Shown: positions 1 through 9,204, counted from the first letter of the stretch. The stretch: 64,000 nt of DNA from Parachryseolinea silvisoli (GCF_021190955.1 NZ_JAIOAO010000008.1:62001-126000), one strand, 5' to 3'. Notes: generated by a model from the sequence alone, not told the origin. Numbers and translations: made by a program.

Positions 1-1703
1 TGTTTCTTTGATGACAGGTCGGTGTACTGCGGGTAACCATCTTTGTCAAAGCCCAACGTCACACCGGTGTTGCCGCCGGTGGAGATCAGGGCCGATCCAT
101 TCGCACCAAACTGCGACGGGTTCACCCAATATCCTACGGTAAACGGACGATCGTGCAGATCGAGTACGCCCGTGTGCGTCAGTTGTAACGACGAACCACC
201 GCTGAATTGCAGCGCGTGGCCGGCTACTCCATTTTTATCCGTGCCGTAAGAAACGCCTGTGCCCTGTACGTTGTGGTCATAGGTCGAAGAGTCTTTCAGC
301 GCGCCGGCAAAGCTCAGGAACAGCTTACGGGTGTCGGCGTCCACACTCTTTAACATGTCGGCGTGAATGACGCTGGTGAAATACGGCTGCCCTTGCACGT
401 TCACATACTCGATCTTCATGCGACGGTCGTTTGCTTCGCCATACACATTGACACGCAGGTAGGTTTGTTTCACGCCGCGCAGGATGCGGTCGCTCGTGTA
501 ATCAACCGTATGTTGACCGTTGCCGATGTCGGAGTTCAGGTTGCCGGAGATCATGTCGAACAGCGGATATTTTACATCGCCGTAGCGGCCGTAAAATTCC
601 TGTTCGTGAATGTCCGCGCTGAAACACAACACACCGTCGATATTCTTCTCTTGAATATACGCGATGAGCTCGGTGGCTTGCCGGGTGACGGAGAAGTTAC
701 GACCGCCCCAATGCTTTGCAAAAGACGGGGTGCCGTTGATCAGCACCTTGAACGTTGCTTTCGAGTTCAACAGCGCTTGCTTCAGCCATGCCAGCTGTTC
801 GGGGCCGAGGTGCTGCTCGACGCCGTCGCGGTAGCTGCGGTTGTCGAGCAGGAAATACTCGACGTCTTTATATACATACGACGAAAAAAGCCCCTGCCCT
901 TCTTTGGTGCGTCCATAGTGCGGGTTGGGCCACCAGTCCATAAAGATCTCTTTCATCTCGCCCAGTGTGGGCAAGGTCTTGTTGAATTCGTTGGGGCCGG
1001 TATCGTGGTTGTCGGTAATGGCCAGCTGCGGCATGGCGCGCGTCAGCGAGTCGTGGTAGGTGCGGTAGAACGCATACCGTGCAAAGGCCATGTCTTTATT
1101 GGCCCAGTCGTCGATGCCGTCGGGGCATTGGCCCATGGCGTGTTGTAAGCCCAGCAGATACGTTGCGTCACCCGTCCAGATCATCAGGTCACTTCCTTCA
1201 CCCGCCATTCGGTTATACATTCCCGGATCGCCGTTGACGTGGGTCTGTGCCTCCGGGCGGTCTATACAGCGGCGCAGGTCATAGATCCGTCCGCAGCCAC
1301 CGGTCAGGAACTCGAAGTCGGAGAGCTGCTCGGCGGTGTTGCGAATAGTCGCGGTACGACCCTTCGCACGCGTACCGTTGCGCTTGATCACTGCGGTATA
1401 CGTGGCGCCCGGCGTCAGCTTTGGATACACAAACGACCGGAGGTTATATCCCAACCGGTCATCACTGTTATATACTGTTCCTTCCAACGGGGCCCCCGGG
1501 GCCGTTCCGGTCACTTCCAGCGTGATCGCGTCGCCTAGACCCGTGTTCGACTTGGTGACCACCCAAACTCGTACAGAGTCGTGGTAGACCGGACTGAACA
1601 TCGGGCCGAAGACGATGGAGTCGCCTGGCAGCACCTGACCCATTACCGTCATGGATGTCATCCAGGCAAACAGCAACAGCGTCCAGATCATCATTCTTTT
1701 CAT
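1..1703 (-). CDS. PhoD-like secreted phosphatase with LamG-like tail, 3' end cut by the window
   Basis: The reading frame is open from an ATG at 1703 to the window edge (567 codons). It starts with a signal peptide (MKRMMIWTLLLFAWMTSM...). An N-terminal beta-sandwich region (about 25-130) is followed by a PhoD/metallophosphoesterase core with the family's motifs: GDATYLLG, TDNHDTGPNEF, NGTPS and SADIHEQEFYGRYGD. These supply metal ligands in PhoD-type alkaline phosphatases and phosphodiesterases. After about residue 450 the protein reads like a LamG/concanavalin-type domain (LQFSGGSSLQLTH...FTVGYWVNP), a common carbohydrate-binding or anchoring add-on in Bacteroidota. It probably releases phosphate from organic phosphates outside the cytoplasm. 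The true C-terminus, and any T9SS sorting domain, lies outside the window. Family assignment is firm; the substrate is unknown. Confidence 0.85.
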   Translation of the reverse strand, partial: MKRMMIWTLLLFAWMTSMTVMGQVLPGDSIVFGPMFSPVYHDSVRVWVVTKSNTGLGDAITLEVTGTAPGAPLEGTVYNSDDRLGYNLRSFVYPKLTPGATYTAVIKRNGTRAKGRTATIRNTAEQLSDFEFLTGGCGRIYDLRRCIDRPEAQTHVNGDPGMYNRMAGEGSDLMIWTGDATYLLGLQHAMGQCPDGIDDWANKDMAFARYAFYRTYHDSLTRAMPQLAITDNHDTGPNEFNKTLPTLGEMKEIFMDWWPNPHYGRTKEGQGLFSSYVYKDVEYFLLDNRSYRDGVEQHLGPEQLAWLKQALLNSKATFKVLINGTPSFAKHWGGRNFSVTRQATELIAYIQEKNIDGVLCFSADIHEQEFYGRYGDVKYPLFDMISGNLNSDIGNGQHTVDYTSDRILRGVKQTYLRVNVYGEANDRRMKIEYVNVQGQPYFTSVIHADMLKSVDADTRKLFLSFAGALKDSSTYDHNVQGTGVSYGTDKNGVAGHALQFSGGSSLQLTHTGVLDLHDRPFTVGYWVNPSQFGANGSALISTGGNTGVTLGFDKDGYPQYTDLSSKK

Positions 1704-2133
1704 ACTTGGGGAGATGTGAGATGTGTGTAATTTTCGATGCGCAAAAATGAGATTCTCAGGGAGACGTAGTATAGGGAAGAGATTAAGGTATTTTTAACAA
1801 TTCACTGAATTGACGGGAGAAACTTCATGTTGTGTTCATGCGGGGCGGAGCTGGTATAGATAAAGAGGGAAATTTGTTTATTGGGAGTAAACAGGGCGGT
1901 AATACGGATATATACTGCATCGTTTGCAGCAGGCGGTGAGTGGTAAAGATTTGTTGTAGGTGGGTTAGGGCGGATGCACCAGGTAATATTAAGTATAACG
2001 TTGTTTAAAACAACCTTGGCTTCGTCAGGGAAACGCCAGTCTGAGACTGGCTACAGTTTCAGGCACAAGTACCGCGCCTACGCTAACGCTCGGCGCTAAT
2101 ACTTGCGCCAGGTGCGCCTCGCATTTTAAGCTT
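1704..2133. other. Intergenic region with three hairpins, no gene seen
   Basis: I see no coding sequence here. The promoter of the phosphatase gene should lie in the AT-richer part next to 1703, but no clear TAnnTTTG box is visible. Three inverted repeats cluster at the far end, just after the peroxidase gene: GTTGTTT-A-AAACAAC (2000-2014), GCCAGTCT-G-AGACTGGC (2035-2051) and a longer one with arms 2062-2071 and 2100-2109 (one mismatch). They may end transcription of the peroxidase pair. Confidence 0.6.
2035..2051. repeat. Palindrome sharing a GAGACTGGC core with one at 28066
   Basis: GCCAGTCT-G-AGACTGGC is a perfect 8-bp inverted repeat with a one-base centre, lying 83 bases past the stop of the peroxidase gene. 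The same arm sequence recurs in the hairpin after the hexosaminidase gene (28066-28090), which suggests a dispersed palindromic unit rather than two chance hairpins. Confidence 0.5.
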
Positions 2134-4038
2134 TTATTCTTTACTCAAGCTCTCGTCCGAAAGCGATTGCAGAAACGCAATGATTTCGCTGATCTCGCCG
2201 CGTGATAGGTTCAAGGGTGTCGCGGGAAGCGTTTGATGTGGGACTTCGTCTGTCAGGCCTACGCCTTGCGCGCCGCCCAGATTATAGAATTCCAGTACTT
2301 CTTCGAGCGTTTTATAGCCGCCGTGATGGAAGTACGGGGCTGTGAGCGCTGCATTGCGAACCGATACTGTTTTAAACGAATGCTGGTATATATCGGCATC
2401 CTCGCTCGTGACGCCATTCGCGGCGCGTCCTGGGTCGCCATCCGGGATCTTCAGGCCTGGCTTTTCAAATACGCCCAGTACCTCGCTTTCGTTTTCGTGA
2501 TAGAGCGGTGGCACCAGGCCTCCAAATGTAGGTGCAAAGTGACACGTGCCACAGGCTGCTTTGCCCATAAACAAATTGAATCCCGCCCGCACTTTGCGCG
2601 GCAACGCTGTCGCCTCACCACGCACAAACCGGTCAAAGGGACTGTTAAAAGATCTTAGCGACAACACGTACGACGCCAAGGCTGCCGAGAATTGGTACCG
2701 GGTGATCGGGCCTTCTGCGTTCTTCGGAAAGGCGCCGTGAAAGGCATCCCGGTATTCGGGCACTGCTTGCAGGCGGGCAAGCATGTCCGGGAACGTGGTG
2801 TTAAACTCCAGGTGATCTTCGATTACGTGCTCGGCCTGATCTTCCAGGTCAAATGCGCGCAGGTCATAAAAAAAACGGTCTGAGAAGACGGCGTTGATCA
2901 ATGACGGCGCGTTGCGCCGCACTACGCGTCCCTCGGCGTTAGCATGCGAACGTACTTCGCCATCGGCAAAAGCCCGCTTCGGTTGATGGCAGCTGCCGCA
3001 GCTCATCGTGCCGCTGTCGCTCAGGCGGTTGTCGTAGAATAACTTCTTGCCGAGCACGCGCAGCGCTTCGCTGTCCTGCTCCTGTTTTAATAGCGTATAA
3101 TAATAGGGATTGAGAAAGTCGGCCGAGAAGATATTGTCGCTGTAAAAATTCCAGGCGGACACTTCTTTCGTTACTTCCGCAGACGTACGGGCGCCGAGCT
3201 GACGGTGCAGCGCCAGCAGCTTTTTATAGAGTGGATTGATATAGTCGGTCAGGAATGTCAGCCGGTCAAATGTATCAAAGTTGTTATGGGTGTCCAGGTA
3301 CGTGGCGGCGTTGCCAAAGAGCGTAACCACCCCGGCGCCATCGCCCGGCGCACTGGCGGCATAATAGCCGGTGGCTTGTTGCAACGCGCGACAGGTAACG
3401 GCGGTTTCGGATAATGCCTGCAGCGATCCCGGGGTATCAAACCCGGTGACACCCAACGCAAACATCCGGATCAGTTCCAGGCGCATGGCTTCAAATGCCT
3501 CGAAGCGCTGAATGTACCGTCGCTTTTCGAATTGCAGTAGCAGGATTTGATAGCGGGTTTTCAACTCGCTCACAAGGTTGGCGATCTCTTCGCGGTGCTC
3601 GTCTGCCTCCTCGGAGTATACTTGTTCGTCCAGTACTTGCAAACCCCGCGGTGTTACCACGGCCGGTAAGTCCCGGTGCGGGTACGGGTCGAGGTGATCC
3701 AGCGGTGGACCGTTGATATGTTCCTTTATATAGGTCGGATGATAATATTCGAGGATGTACTCGATCGTTTTATAGGCCTTGCGCGTAGCGGAGACTTGTG
3801 CCTGGAGGGACGTCAACGCACCTCTGCCCGCCCGGTAGTCCTGTGCCGCCTGGTATAACCGTTGGATCTCTGTTTCCAGCTGCTTCACACCCGCTTGTGT
3901 CTGCTTCAACATGCTCTCCTCCGGCGTTTCCGGGTGTAGAACAAAACGCAGGGACAGGAACAAAATTGCCACGCTCACGACAACCAGCGCCACGCGGCGC
4001 CCATAGCCCCCCGCTGCCAGAAGCTTACTGCGGACCAT
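2134..4038 (-). CDS. Di-heme cytochrome c peroxidase/MauG family protein (paralog A)
   Basis: This 634-residue protein has an N-terminal membrane anchor or uncleaved signal (VALVVVSVAILFLSLRF). A helical region of about 300 residues with no heme motif follows, then a di-heme peroxidase domain with two CxxCH sites, SCGSCHQ (about residue 345) and ACGTCHFAP (about 494). Proteins of this family reduce hydrogen peroxide or oxidise other substrates in the periplasm. Usual members are about 330-450 residues, so the N-terminal half is an extra domain; it is shared with the upstream paralog (motif TGFDTPGS in both). I chose the ATG at 4038 over a GTG at 4044; either start overlaps the stop of the upstream gene, which implies translational coupling. 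Electron donor and substrate are not shown by the sequence. Confidence 0.85.
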   Translation of the reverse strand: MVRSKLLAAGGYGRRVALVVVSVAILFLSLRFVLHPETPEESMLKQTQAGVKQLETEIQRLYQAAQDYRAGRGALTSLQAQVSATRKAYKTIEYILEYYHPTYIKEHINGPPLDHLDPYPHRDLPAVVTPRGLQVLDEQVYSEEADEHREEIANLVSELKTRYQILLLQFEKRRYIQRFEAFEAMRLELIRMFALGVTGFDTPGSLQALSETAVTCRALQQATGYYAASAPGDGAGVVTLFGNAATYLDTHNNFDTFDRLTFLTDYINPLYKKLLALHRQLGARTSAEVTKEVSAWNFYSDNIFSADFLNPYYYTLLKQEQDSEALRVLGKKLFYDNRLSDSGTMSCGSCHQPKRAFADGEVRSHANAEGRVVRRNAPSLINAVFSDRFFYDLRAFDLEDQAEHVIEDHLEFNTTFPDMLARLQAVPEYRDAFHGAFPKNAEGPITRYQFSAALASYVLSLRSFNSPFDRFVRGEATALPRKVRAGFNLFMGKAACGTCHFAPTFGGLVPPLYHENESEVLGVFEKPGLKIPDGDPGRAANGVTSEDADIYQHSFKTVSVRNAALTAPYFHHGGYKTLEEVLEFYNLGGAQGVGLTDEVPHQTLPATPLNLSRGEISEIIAFLQSLSDESLSKE

Positions 4039-5869
4039 ATACACCGGGGTCTGTGAGCGAACGGAGAAACACCACGAGCGCAGCTTTTTCGGATACCGAC
4101 AGGTGCAGTGAATCCGGTGCCAACGTCTGATTCTTTACCTCCAGGCCATGGCCGGTTCCACCGCCGTTATTGTAAAAGTCGATTACTTCTTCTAAGGTCT
4201 TGTAGGCACCGTTGTGGAAGTACGGCGCGGTAAGCGCTACGTTCCGCACGGTAGTGGTCTTAAACGATTTCCCGAAGATCCACGATTCTTCACTGAACAC
4301 CTGGTTGTCCAGGCGGCCGTTGTCAGGATCGAGCACCTTGCGACGCGCAGCGGGGTCTTGCAATACACCCAGGATCTCGCTTTCGTTCTTGCGATATTCG
4401 GGCGGAGACAACCCCGAGAACACGGGCGCAAAGTGACAGGTGCCACAATTGGCCTTTCCCATAAACAGGTTGAATCCTTTGCGTATAGCGGTGTCGGGCA
4501 GGGCCGCCTCGCCCCGTACATATCGATCGAAGATACTGTTAAAGGATTTCAGCGACAGCACGTACGACGTCAGTGCCTTTGCAAACCGCTCGCGCGTGAC
4601 ACCTGGCGAAGAAAATGTTTTTTGAAACTGCGCGCGATAGGCTTTGTCTTGCTCCAGCTTCCCGAGTATTTCTTCGTGGGCGGTATTAAACTCGCGCGGG
4701 TTGAAGATCACGTGCTCGGCTTGTTGCTCCAGCGTAAACGCGCGCAGGTCATAAAAGTAACGGTCGGCATAGACGGCGTTGAGCAACGTCGGCGCGTTGC
4801 GCTGTACGGTCATTCCCTGAACGTTGCTTTGCGAGCGCGGCTGGGCATCGGCGAACCCTTTTGCAGGATCGTGGCAGGACGCGCAGCTCATGGTGCCGGT
4901 GTGGCTGATGCAGGGATCGTAGAAGAGCTTCTTTCCCAGGGCGCGCAGCGCATCGCTGTCTTCCGCACGTTTTAATTCTGTATAGAAGTATGGATCGAGA
5001 AAGTCTGGAGCAAAGAGATCGTCACTGGATGGGTTCCAGGGCTGTGGATAGTTACTGCCATAGGTTTTTGCTGTTGCCTCCGGGTACAGGGCCTGTTGCA
5101 AGCGCAACGATGCTTTGTAAAGCGGATTGATATGATCTTTCAGGAACGTCAGCCGGTCGAAGTCGTCGAACGAGACCGGCTGCTGCAGGTTGTGAATCGC
5201 GCGGGCAAAGGCTTGTTGTAATGCGGCGCCCTGCTCGCCGGGAAATATCGCGGCGGCCATTTGCTGCAACGCTGTTAACGAGGTGGCGGCTTCGGGAAGC
5301 GCGTGTACCGAGCCGGGGGTGTCGAAGCCTGTTACGCCGAGCGTGAAGATGCGTACCAGTTGTAAGCGGAGCGCCCGTGCGGCGTCGGCTGCGGTTACCG
5401 GCTGATCGTGGAAGCCCGCGACAAGCGTCGTATAGCGTGTGTGGAAGCGTTGGGCCAACGTAGTGATGGCGAGGGTCTGCTCTTGTACATCGGGGGCATA
5501 TACGAGCTCGTCCAGGGTCTGCAGTCCTTCGGGATTGCGTACCACCGGGCGGGTGTCGTAGCGCTCGAGGTGGAGTAGCGGCGCACCGTTGATATATTCT
5601 TCGACGTATTCGGGATAATAATAGGCAAGCAGGAATTCGACTTTTTTGTATTGCCGGCGGGTGCGCGCTACGGTGGATTGTAGAGAGTCGAGCTTGATTT
5701 TGCCGGTTTGGAATGCCCGCGCGGTTTGCTCGAGTGTCGATGCTGTCGTTTGCAAGGCTGCGATGTCCTTTCGTGCGATGGCATCGATAGGATCAGGGGC
5801 TTGCCTGAAGGCAAACATTACCAACGCTGCGATGGCGAGTAGTATCAGTGTTTTGTCGGCAGCATTCAC
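4025..5869 (-). CDS. Di-heme cytochrome c peroxidase/MauG family protein (paralog B)
   Basis: This 614-residue paralog of the next gene has the same plan: an N-terminal hydrophobic segment (LILLAIAALVMFAF), a long helical domain (about 30-300) and two heme-attachment sites, SCASCHDPAKG (about 327) and NCGTCHFAPVF (about 473). Both paralogs keep the blocks between the hemes (RNAPTLLNAVYADRYFYDLRAF here). The start is a GTG. No ATG exists in frame before the membrane segment, and a stop codon closes the frame upstream. A perfect -7 box (5877-5884) lies only 7 bases before the GTG, so the transcript may be leaderless. The gene is first in a two-gene operon; its stop lies inside the next gene. 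Peroxidase activity is inferred from the family. Confidence 0.85.
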   Translation of the reverse strand: MNAADKTLILLAIAALVMFAFRQAPDPIDAIARKDIAALQTTASTLEQTARAFQTGKIKLDSLQSTVARTRRQYKKVEFLLAYYYPEYVEEYINGAPLLHLERYDTRPVVRNPEGLQTLDELVYAPDVQEQTLAITTLAQRFHTRYTTLVAGFHDQPVTAADAARALRLQLVRIFTLGVTGFDTPGSVHALPEAATSLTALQQMAAAIFPGEQGAALQQAFARAIHNLQQPVSFDDFDRLTFLKDHINPLYKASLRLQQALYPEATAKTYGSNYPQPWNPSSDDLFAPDFLDPYFYTELKRAEDSDALRALGKKLFYDPCISHTGTMSCASCHDPAKGFADAQPRSQSNVQGMTVQRNAPTLLNAVYADRYFYDLRAFTLEQQAEHVIFNPREFNTAHEEILGKLEQDKAYRAQFQKTFSSPGVTRERFAKALTSYVLSLKSFNSIFDRYVRGEAALPDTAIRKGFNLFMGKANCGTCHFAPVFSGLSPPEYRKNESEILGVLQDPAARRKVLDPDNGRLDNQVFSEESWIFGKSFKTTTVRNVALTAPYFHNGAYKTLEEVIDFYNNGGGTGHGLEVKNQTLAPDSLHLSVSEKAALVVFLRSLTDPGVYGPQ

Positions 5870-5876
5870 GGGCGCC

Positions 5877-5884
5877 CAAATGTA
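5877..5884 (-). promoter_or_regulatory. Bacteroidota -7 box for the peroxidase pair
   Basis: On the minus strand this reads TACATTTG, a perfect TAnnTTTG. A weak -33 candidate (TTTC on the minus strand, plus positions 5901-5904) lies 16 bases upstream. The box ends 7 bases before the GTG start. Confidence 0.5.
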
Positions 5885-5982
5885 GGATAGCTAACGCATC
5901 GAAATTTTATCTGCAGGTTAAGTTATTGTTACTGATGCAGCACAAAGAGCCACAAACGTGCATCTCGGGCAGTCCGCCCCGC

Positions 5983-6014
5983 TTCACGCTCTCGCTGTCA
6001 CACGCACACTGCTC
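5983..6014 (-). repeat. Single arm of the dispersed CAGTGTGCGTGTG repeat
   Basis: Read on the minus strand, directly after the receiver gene's TAA stop, the sequence is GAGCAGTGTGCGTGTG followed by ACAGCGAGAGCGTGAA. It matches one arm of the hairpins at 6513-6595 and 21586-21673. No second arm is visible here. Confidence 0.6.
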
Positions 6015-6413
6015 TTAGCTCCATCGCGTGGAGTTCATGATTTCCAGAAGATCTTTTTCCTGGATGGGCTTCGTCAAATAATGCGTGATACCGAGGCTTC
6101 GCGCGCGCGCGATGTCTTTTTCGTCCCGGGACGAACTCACGATGACGATCTTTACGCGTTCTTTATTTGGCATGCGGATGCGCTGGAACGCTTCGATGAA
6201 CTCGAAGCCATCCATGACAGGCATGTTGAGATCGAGTAAGATGACGTCGGGTAGGCTCTGCGTTCCGGAGTAATAATCGTTGATTAACTTCAGCGCCTCG
6301 GCGCCGTTCATGGCCATGTGGATGCCTTCGTTAAAGCCGAGCTTTTCGAAGAGCCGGCTACTTAAAAAATTAAATATATGGTCGTCATCAACCAGCAACA
6401 CATTTTTATTCAT
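6015..6413 (-). CDS. Stand-alone response regulator receiver protein
   Basis: The protein has 132 residues and is a receiver (REC) domain with no output domain, like CheY or Rcp1-type regulators. The acidic pocket is D9-D11 (LLVDDDH), the phospho-acceptor is D61 in LLDLNMPVMDGFEF, the switch serine lies in IVSSS, and the conserved lysine lies in YLTKPIQ. The loop between the two conserved acidic sites contains an insertion (YYSGTQSLP) typical of single-domain receivers in Bacteroidota. No histidine kinase is adjacent, so its partner is encoded elsewhere. It probably passes a phosphate signal to a protein partner. The ATG at 6413 is the only sensible start. A copy of the dispersed repeat follows the stop directly. 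Confidence 0.9.
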   Translation of the reverse strand: MNKNVLLVDDDHIFNFLSSRLFEKLGFNEGIHMAMNGAEALKLINDYYSGTQSLPDVILLDLNMPVMDGFEFIEAFQRIRMPNKERVKIVIVSSSRDEKDIARARSLGITHYLTKPIQEKDLLEIMNSTRWS

Positions 6414-6512
6414 ATCCCTCCCGGTTTAATCTTGCGTCTGTGAATAACAAAAATGCGGTATCCTAATTCCCCGAACGGACTGTTCGTTCGCAGCGTGGGT
6501 GTGAGTGTGAAG

Positions 6513-6595
6513 AAAAACAGCGTGAGTGTGAGAGTGAGAGTGAAGAAAAAACAAGTGAATGTGTTCGCTCTCGCTCCCACACTCACGCTGTTTTT
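6513..6595. repeat. Long hairpin, full copy A of the dispersed repeat
   Basis: The left arm 6513-6544 starts AAAAACAGCGTGAGTGTG, and the right arm 6564-6595 is its reverse complement with 3 differences in 32; two of these can form G-U pairs in RNA. The spacer is 19 bases. A further partial left arm (CAGCGTGGGTGTGAGTGTG, 6491-6509) precedes it in tandem. Flanking A5 and T5 runs make it terminator-like in both directions. Confidence 0.8.
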
Positions 6596-7324
6596 AGCCG
6601 CCCCACCTGAAGAGACGACTCCACTGACCGAACATCCCTCACCGTATCTTTATGAGCATTAGCATGTGAGCATTGTGACATGTGCCCCGGATGGAAGGAG
6701 CCGCTCCCGACAAAGTCAGGAACGACTCCCCTACCGAACACCCATACCGAATTACCGATTCAGTATATCTTTTGCGGACGATGCCGCCGTTAGTCTGTTA
6801 CATGGATGAGCGCATGCCGGATCTTGCTTCGCTTGCACGACAACATTGAGCAAGATGCTCAACAGCGCAACGATTGGAATTTTAACGCCCATATCCTTAT
6901 CGTTTAATGATACTGTAATTGGTGATGTTTACGCCAATGTTTAGTTCGGCGGCATAGACAATAACCTTTCCGTTGTTCTTAACGATCCGCGTATTCACGC
7001 AGTCAAAAAATCATACCGCCGTTTTTTTTGTGTTAGTGAATATAACATGCAATGCCGGATTTAGAAAAATTTTACGATTTATTTTTTCTCACACAATACC
7101 ATAACACGAACCTGCATCATACGTAGTAATACGTACGCTTTCACTCCATCAACAACCACTATGCACTTGTATAGATTCCAGTATAGACACACCACACGCC
7201 AACCCCTGGCTATATACACAGCATCAAAAAATTCCGGTACACTTTTCCGGGTTTCATACAAGATTTAATCAACCCATCTACACGAATTTATTCCTACTAT
7301 CCGTCAAAATCTTTTAAACAAACC

Positions 7325-7341
7325 AGTGTTTTAAAAACACT
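7325..7341. terminator. Possible terminator after the transporter operon
   Basis: AGTGTTTT-A-AAAACACT is a perfect 8-bp inverted repeat rich in A/T, lying 155 bases past the stop of the minus-strand transporter gene. It could end that operon, but the stem is short and AT-rich. Confidence 0.3.
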
Positions 7342-7495
7342 TGATACAGCACGCCCCCTTACCGGCACGCTTTTTTACATACCCTGAAGGCCGGCGTAGA
7401 AAAAACACTTTCATCCCCGTATATATACGTAGACAGCACGAACCTTCGGCATGTGCCCGACGGTCCTACGTTCAAAAAAAATAATCGAGAATCGC

Positions 7496-8281
7496 CTAAA
7501 AGAATCCTTTGCTTTCGCCCGCAGCATTTTCAGACATTCGCTCGGCGTGCTCTTTGCCCAGGTAACGATCGATCATGCCATGCCCGATATATATCAACGG
7601 TGTGAGCAGTATGGCCACGCAGGCTTTATAAAGATAATTGGTGATGCCAATGGCGAGAATCTGCTTATTGGAGAAGATGCCGGAAAAAGCGATGTATAGC
7701 ACCACAAAGCTATCGACAAACTGCGACACCAGCGTGGACCCGGTAGCCCGCAGCCACAGCATGCGGCTGCCCGTCATGTTGCGTAAGCGCTGAAACACAA
7801 ACACATCGACCAACTGTCCCACGATGAACGCTACCAGCGAGGCGAAGATGATACGCTGCCCCTGGCCGAAGATCTTGCCAAAGGCAAAGTCGATGTTAAA
7901 GTTATTGCCTTCCGGGCCTTTGTTATTAGCCTCTATCCACCAGTCGGCCGGCGGCAGGTGAATCGCCACCAACAACATGACAAATGCATAGGCAATCAGG
8001 ATCGCGGTGAGGTAGCTGATGCGTTTTACACCGGGCTTGCCGAAATATTCGTTGATCAGGTCGGTTGTGATAAAGACGACGGGCCAGATCACCACCCCGG
8101 CCGTTAGGTTAAAATCCATGGTGAACCCGAGGATATTCAGGTGCGCGGGTTGCGAGCCTACCGTCGCCTCGGCAGAAAAGATCTTTACGCCGATCATTTC
8201 GGCCAGCAAGGCGTTAGTGATAACAATTCCCGCCAGGACCATAAAGAGGCGGCTGTGTTTTTGTTCGACGGTGGGTTCCAT
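7496..8281 (-). CDS. yhhQ: Queuosine precursor transporter (YhhQ/QPTR family)
   Basis: This 261-residue inner-membrane protein has about six or seven hydrophobic segments. It shows the family's pattern near the start (LAGIVITNALLAEMIGVKIF), then WPVVFITTDLINEYFGK, and later a VFQRLRN...STLVSQFVDSFVVLYIAFSG segment. In E. coli YhhQ imports the queuosine precursors preQ0/preQ1 used for wobble-base modification of tRNA. The C-terminus carries a soluble tail (HAERMSENAAGESKGFF). The gene starts 5 bases after the RNase Z stop, so the two are surely co-transcribed; both proteins serve tRNA maturation. I could not see a preQ1 riboswitch, as expected for an internal operon gene. Confidence 0.9.
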   Translation of the reverse strand: MEPTVEQKHSRLFMVLAGIVITNALLAEMIGVKIFSAEATVGSQPAHLNILGFTMDFNLTAGVVIWPVVFITTDLINEYFGKPGVKRISYLTAILIAYAFVMLLVAIHLPPADWWIEANNKGPEGNNFNIDFAFGKIFGQGQRIIFASLVAFIVGQLVDVFVFQRLRNMTGSRMLWLRATGSTLVSQFVDSFVVLYIAFSGIFSNKQILAIGITNYLYKACVAILLTPLIYIGHGMIDRYLGKEHAERMSENAAGESKGFF

Positions 8282-8286
8282 GATGT

Positions 8287-9204
8287 TTATTCGGCAATAC
8301 TAAATTCTACGCCTTCCAGCGCCAGGTATGATTCGGGAAAAATACGACGGGCTTCGTCCAGTATCGGTTCAAGCTCTTTGTAGCGCGCGGAGAAATGACC
8401 CAGCACCAGCTTGCCGGCGTCAGCCTTGAGGGCGATCGTGGCGGCCTGGGCGGCGGTGCTGTGCAACGTTTCGCGCGCGCGCGGCTCGTCATCCATTGTA
8501 AAGGTCGCCTCGTGGTAGAGAATGTCGACACCTTTTACCTGTTCTGCTATTCGCTCGACGTACGCTGTGTCGGAGCAGTACGCATAGCTGCGCGAACGAC
8601 GCGGCGGCAGCGTCAGGTCGGCATTGCGATACAGGATATTGCCGGCGTCGTCCACGACATCATCGCCGCGCTTCAGCCCGGCCAATTGCCGGATCAGCAA
8701 CCCTTGGGGCAGACGCGTTTTGTCGACGCGCCGGGGCTTGGGTTTCTCTTTGAACAGAAAACCCGAGCTGCGGATTTTGTGCACCAGTGGTATCGTCTCC
8801 ACGGTGATCGCGTCGTCTTCATAGATTATGCCCTGCGCGTCTTTTTCCAACCGGTGAAAAACAATGCGGAAGGATGGCGCCGAGCGCGAATAGCGTAATT
8901 GCGTGGTGATGATCTCGTCCAGGCCGCGGTGACTATAGAGGTGCAGGTCCGCCGCCCGGCGCTGCAGGTGCATGGTAAAGATCAGGCCCATCAGGCCCAG
9001 GTAATGATCGCCGTGCAGGTGACTGATAAAGATGTGATTGATGCGGTGGTAGGATGCGCCAAAACGCATGAGCTGCATCTGCGCGGCTTCGCCACAGTCG
9101 ACTAAAAAGAACCGGCTTTGGATCTCCACCAGCTGCGCGCTGGGGTGGCGCCCGTATACCGGCAAGGCGCCGCTCGATCCGAGAATAGTAATCTTAAAGC
9201 TCAT
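8287..9204 (-). CDS. rnz: Ribonuclease Z
   Basis: The protein has 305 residues and the metallo-beta-lactamase fold of RNase Z, the endonuclease that removes the 3' trailer from tRNA precursors. The zinc-binding motif is SHLHGDHYLG (about residue 60), preceded by FFLVDCGEAAQMQL. Later ligands are in the blocks LVHKIRSSGFLFKEK, CSDTAYVERIAEQVKGVDILYHEATF and LGHFSARYKE. The start is the ATG at 9204, giving MSFKITILGSSGALP; the 13-residue upstream extension is hydrophobic and unlike the family. Length and motif order match the bacterial ElaC/RNase Z type. The gene belongs to the same operon as the STAS protein gene upstream and the queuosine transporter downstream. Confidence 0.93.
   Translation of the reverse strand: MSFKITILGSSGALPVYGRHPSAQLVEIQSRFFLVDCGEAAQMQLMRFGASYHRINHIFISHLHGDHYLGLMGLIFTMHLQRRAADLHLYSHRGLDEIITTQLRYSRSAPSFRIVFHRLEKDAQGIIYEDDAITVETIPLVHKIRSSGFLFKEKPKPRRVDKTRLPQGLLIRQLAGLKRGDDVVDDAGNILYRNADLTLPPRRSRSYAYCSDTAYVERIAEQVKGVDILYHEATFTMDDEPRARETLHSTAAQAATIALKADAGKLVLGHFSARYKELEPILDEARRIFPESYLALEGVEFSIAE

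Larger units (their letters stand above)
6414..7495. other. About 1.1 kb without a recognisable gene
   Basis: The first part holds the large repeat hairpin (6513-6595). From about 6890 the DNA becomes AT-rich with homopolymer runs. A 60-codon frame at 7079-7261 (minus strand) starts with TTG and shows no family features, so I do not call it. A near-perfect inverted repeat at 7325-7341 may be the end of the transporter operon. No tRNA fold or riboswitch was recognised. Confidence 0.5.

Noticed and set aside
6491-6595. Simple GT-rich microsatellite
   Set aside because: The two halves are reverse complements over 32 bases and copies occur elsewhere, so it is a structured repeat rather than slippage DNA.
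7079-7261. 60-codon minus-strand ORF in the AT-rich gap
   Set aside because: It starts with TTG and has a composition expected of AT-rich non-coding DNA.
7262-7495. preQ1 riboswitch linked to the queuosine transporter
   Set aside because: This region is downstream of the transporter gene; the gene's 5' side abuts rnz with only 5 bases between, leaving no room.
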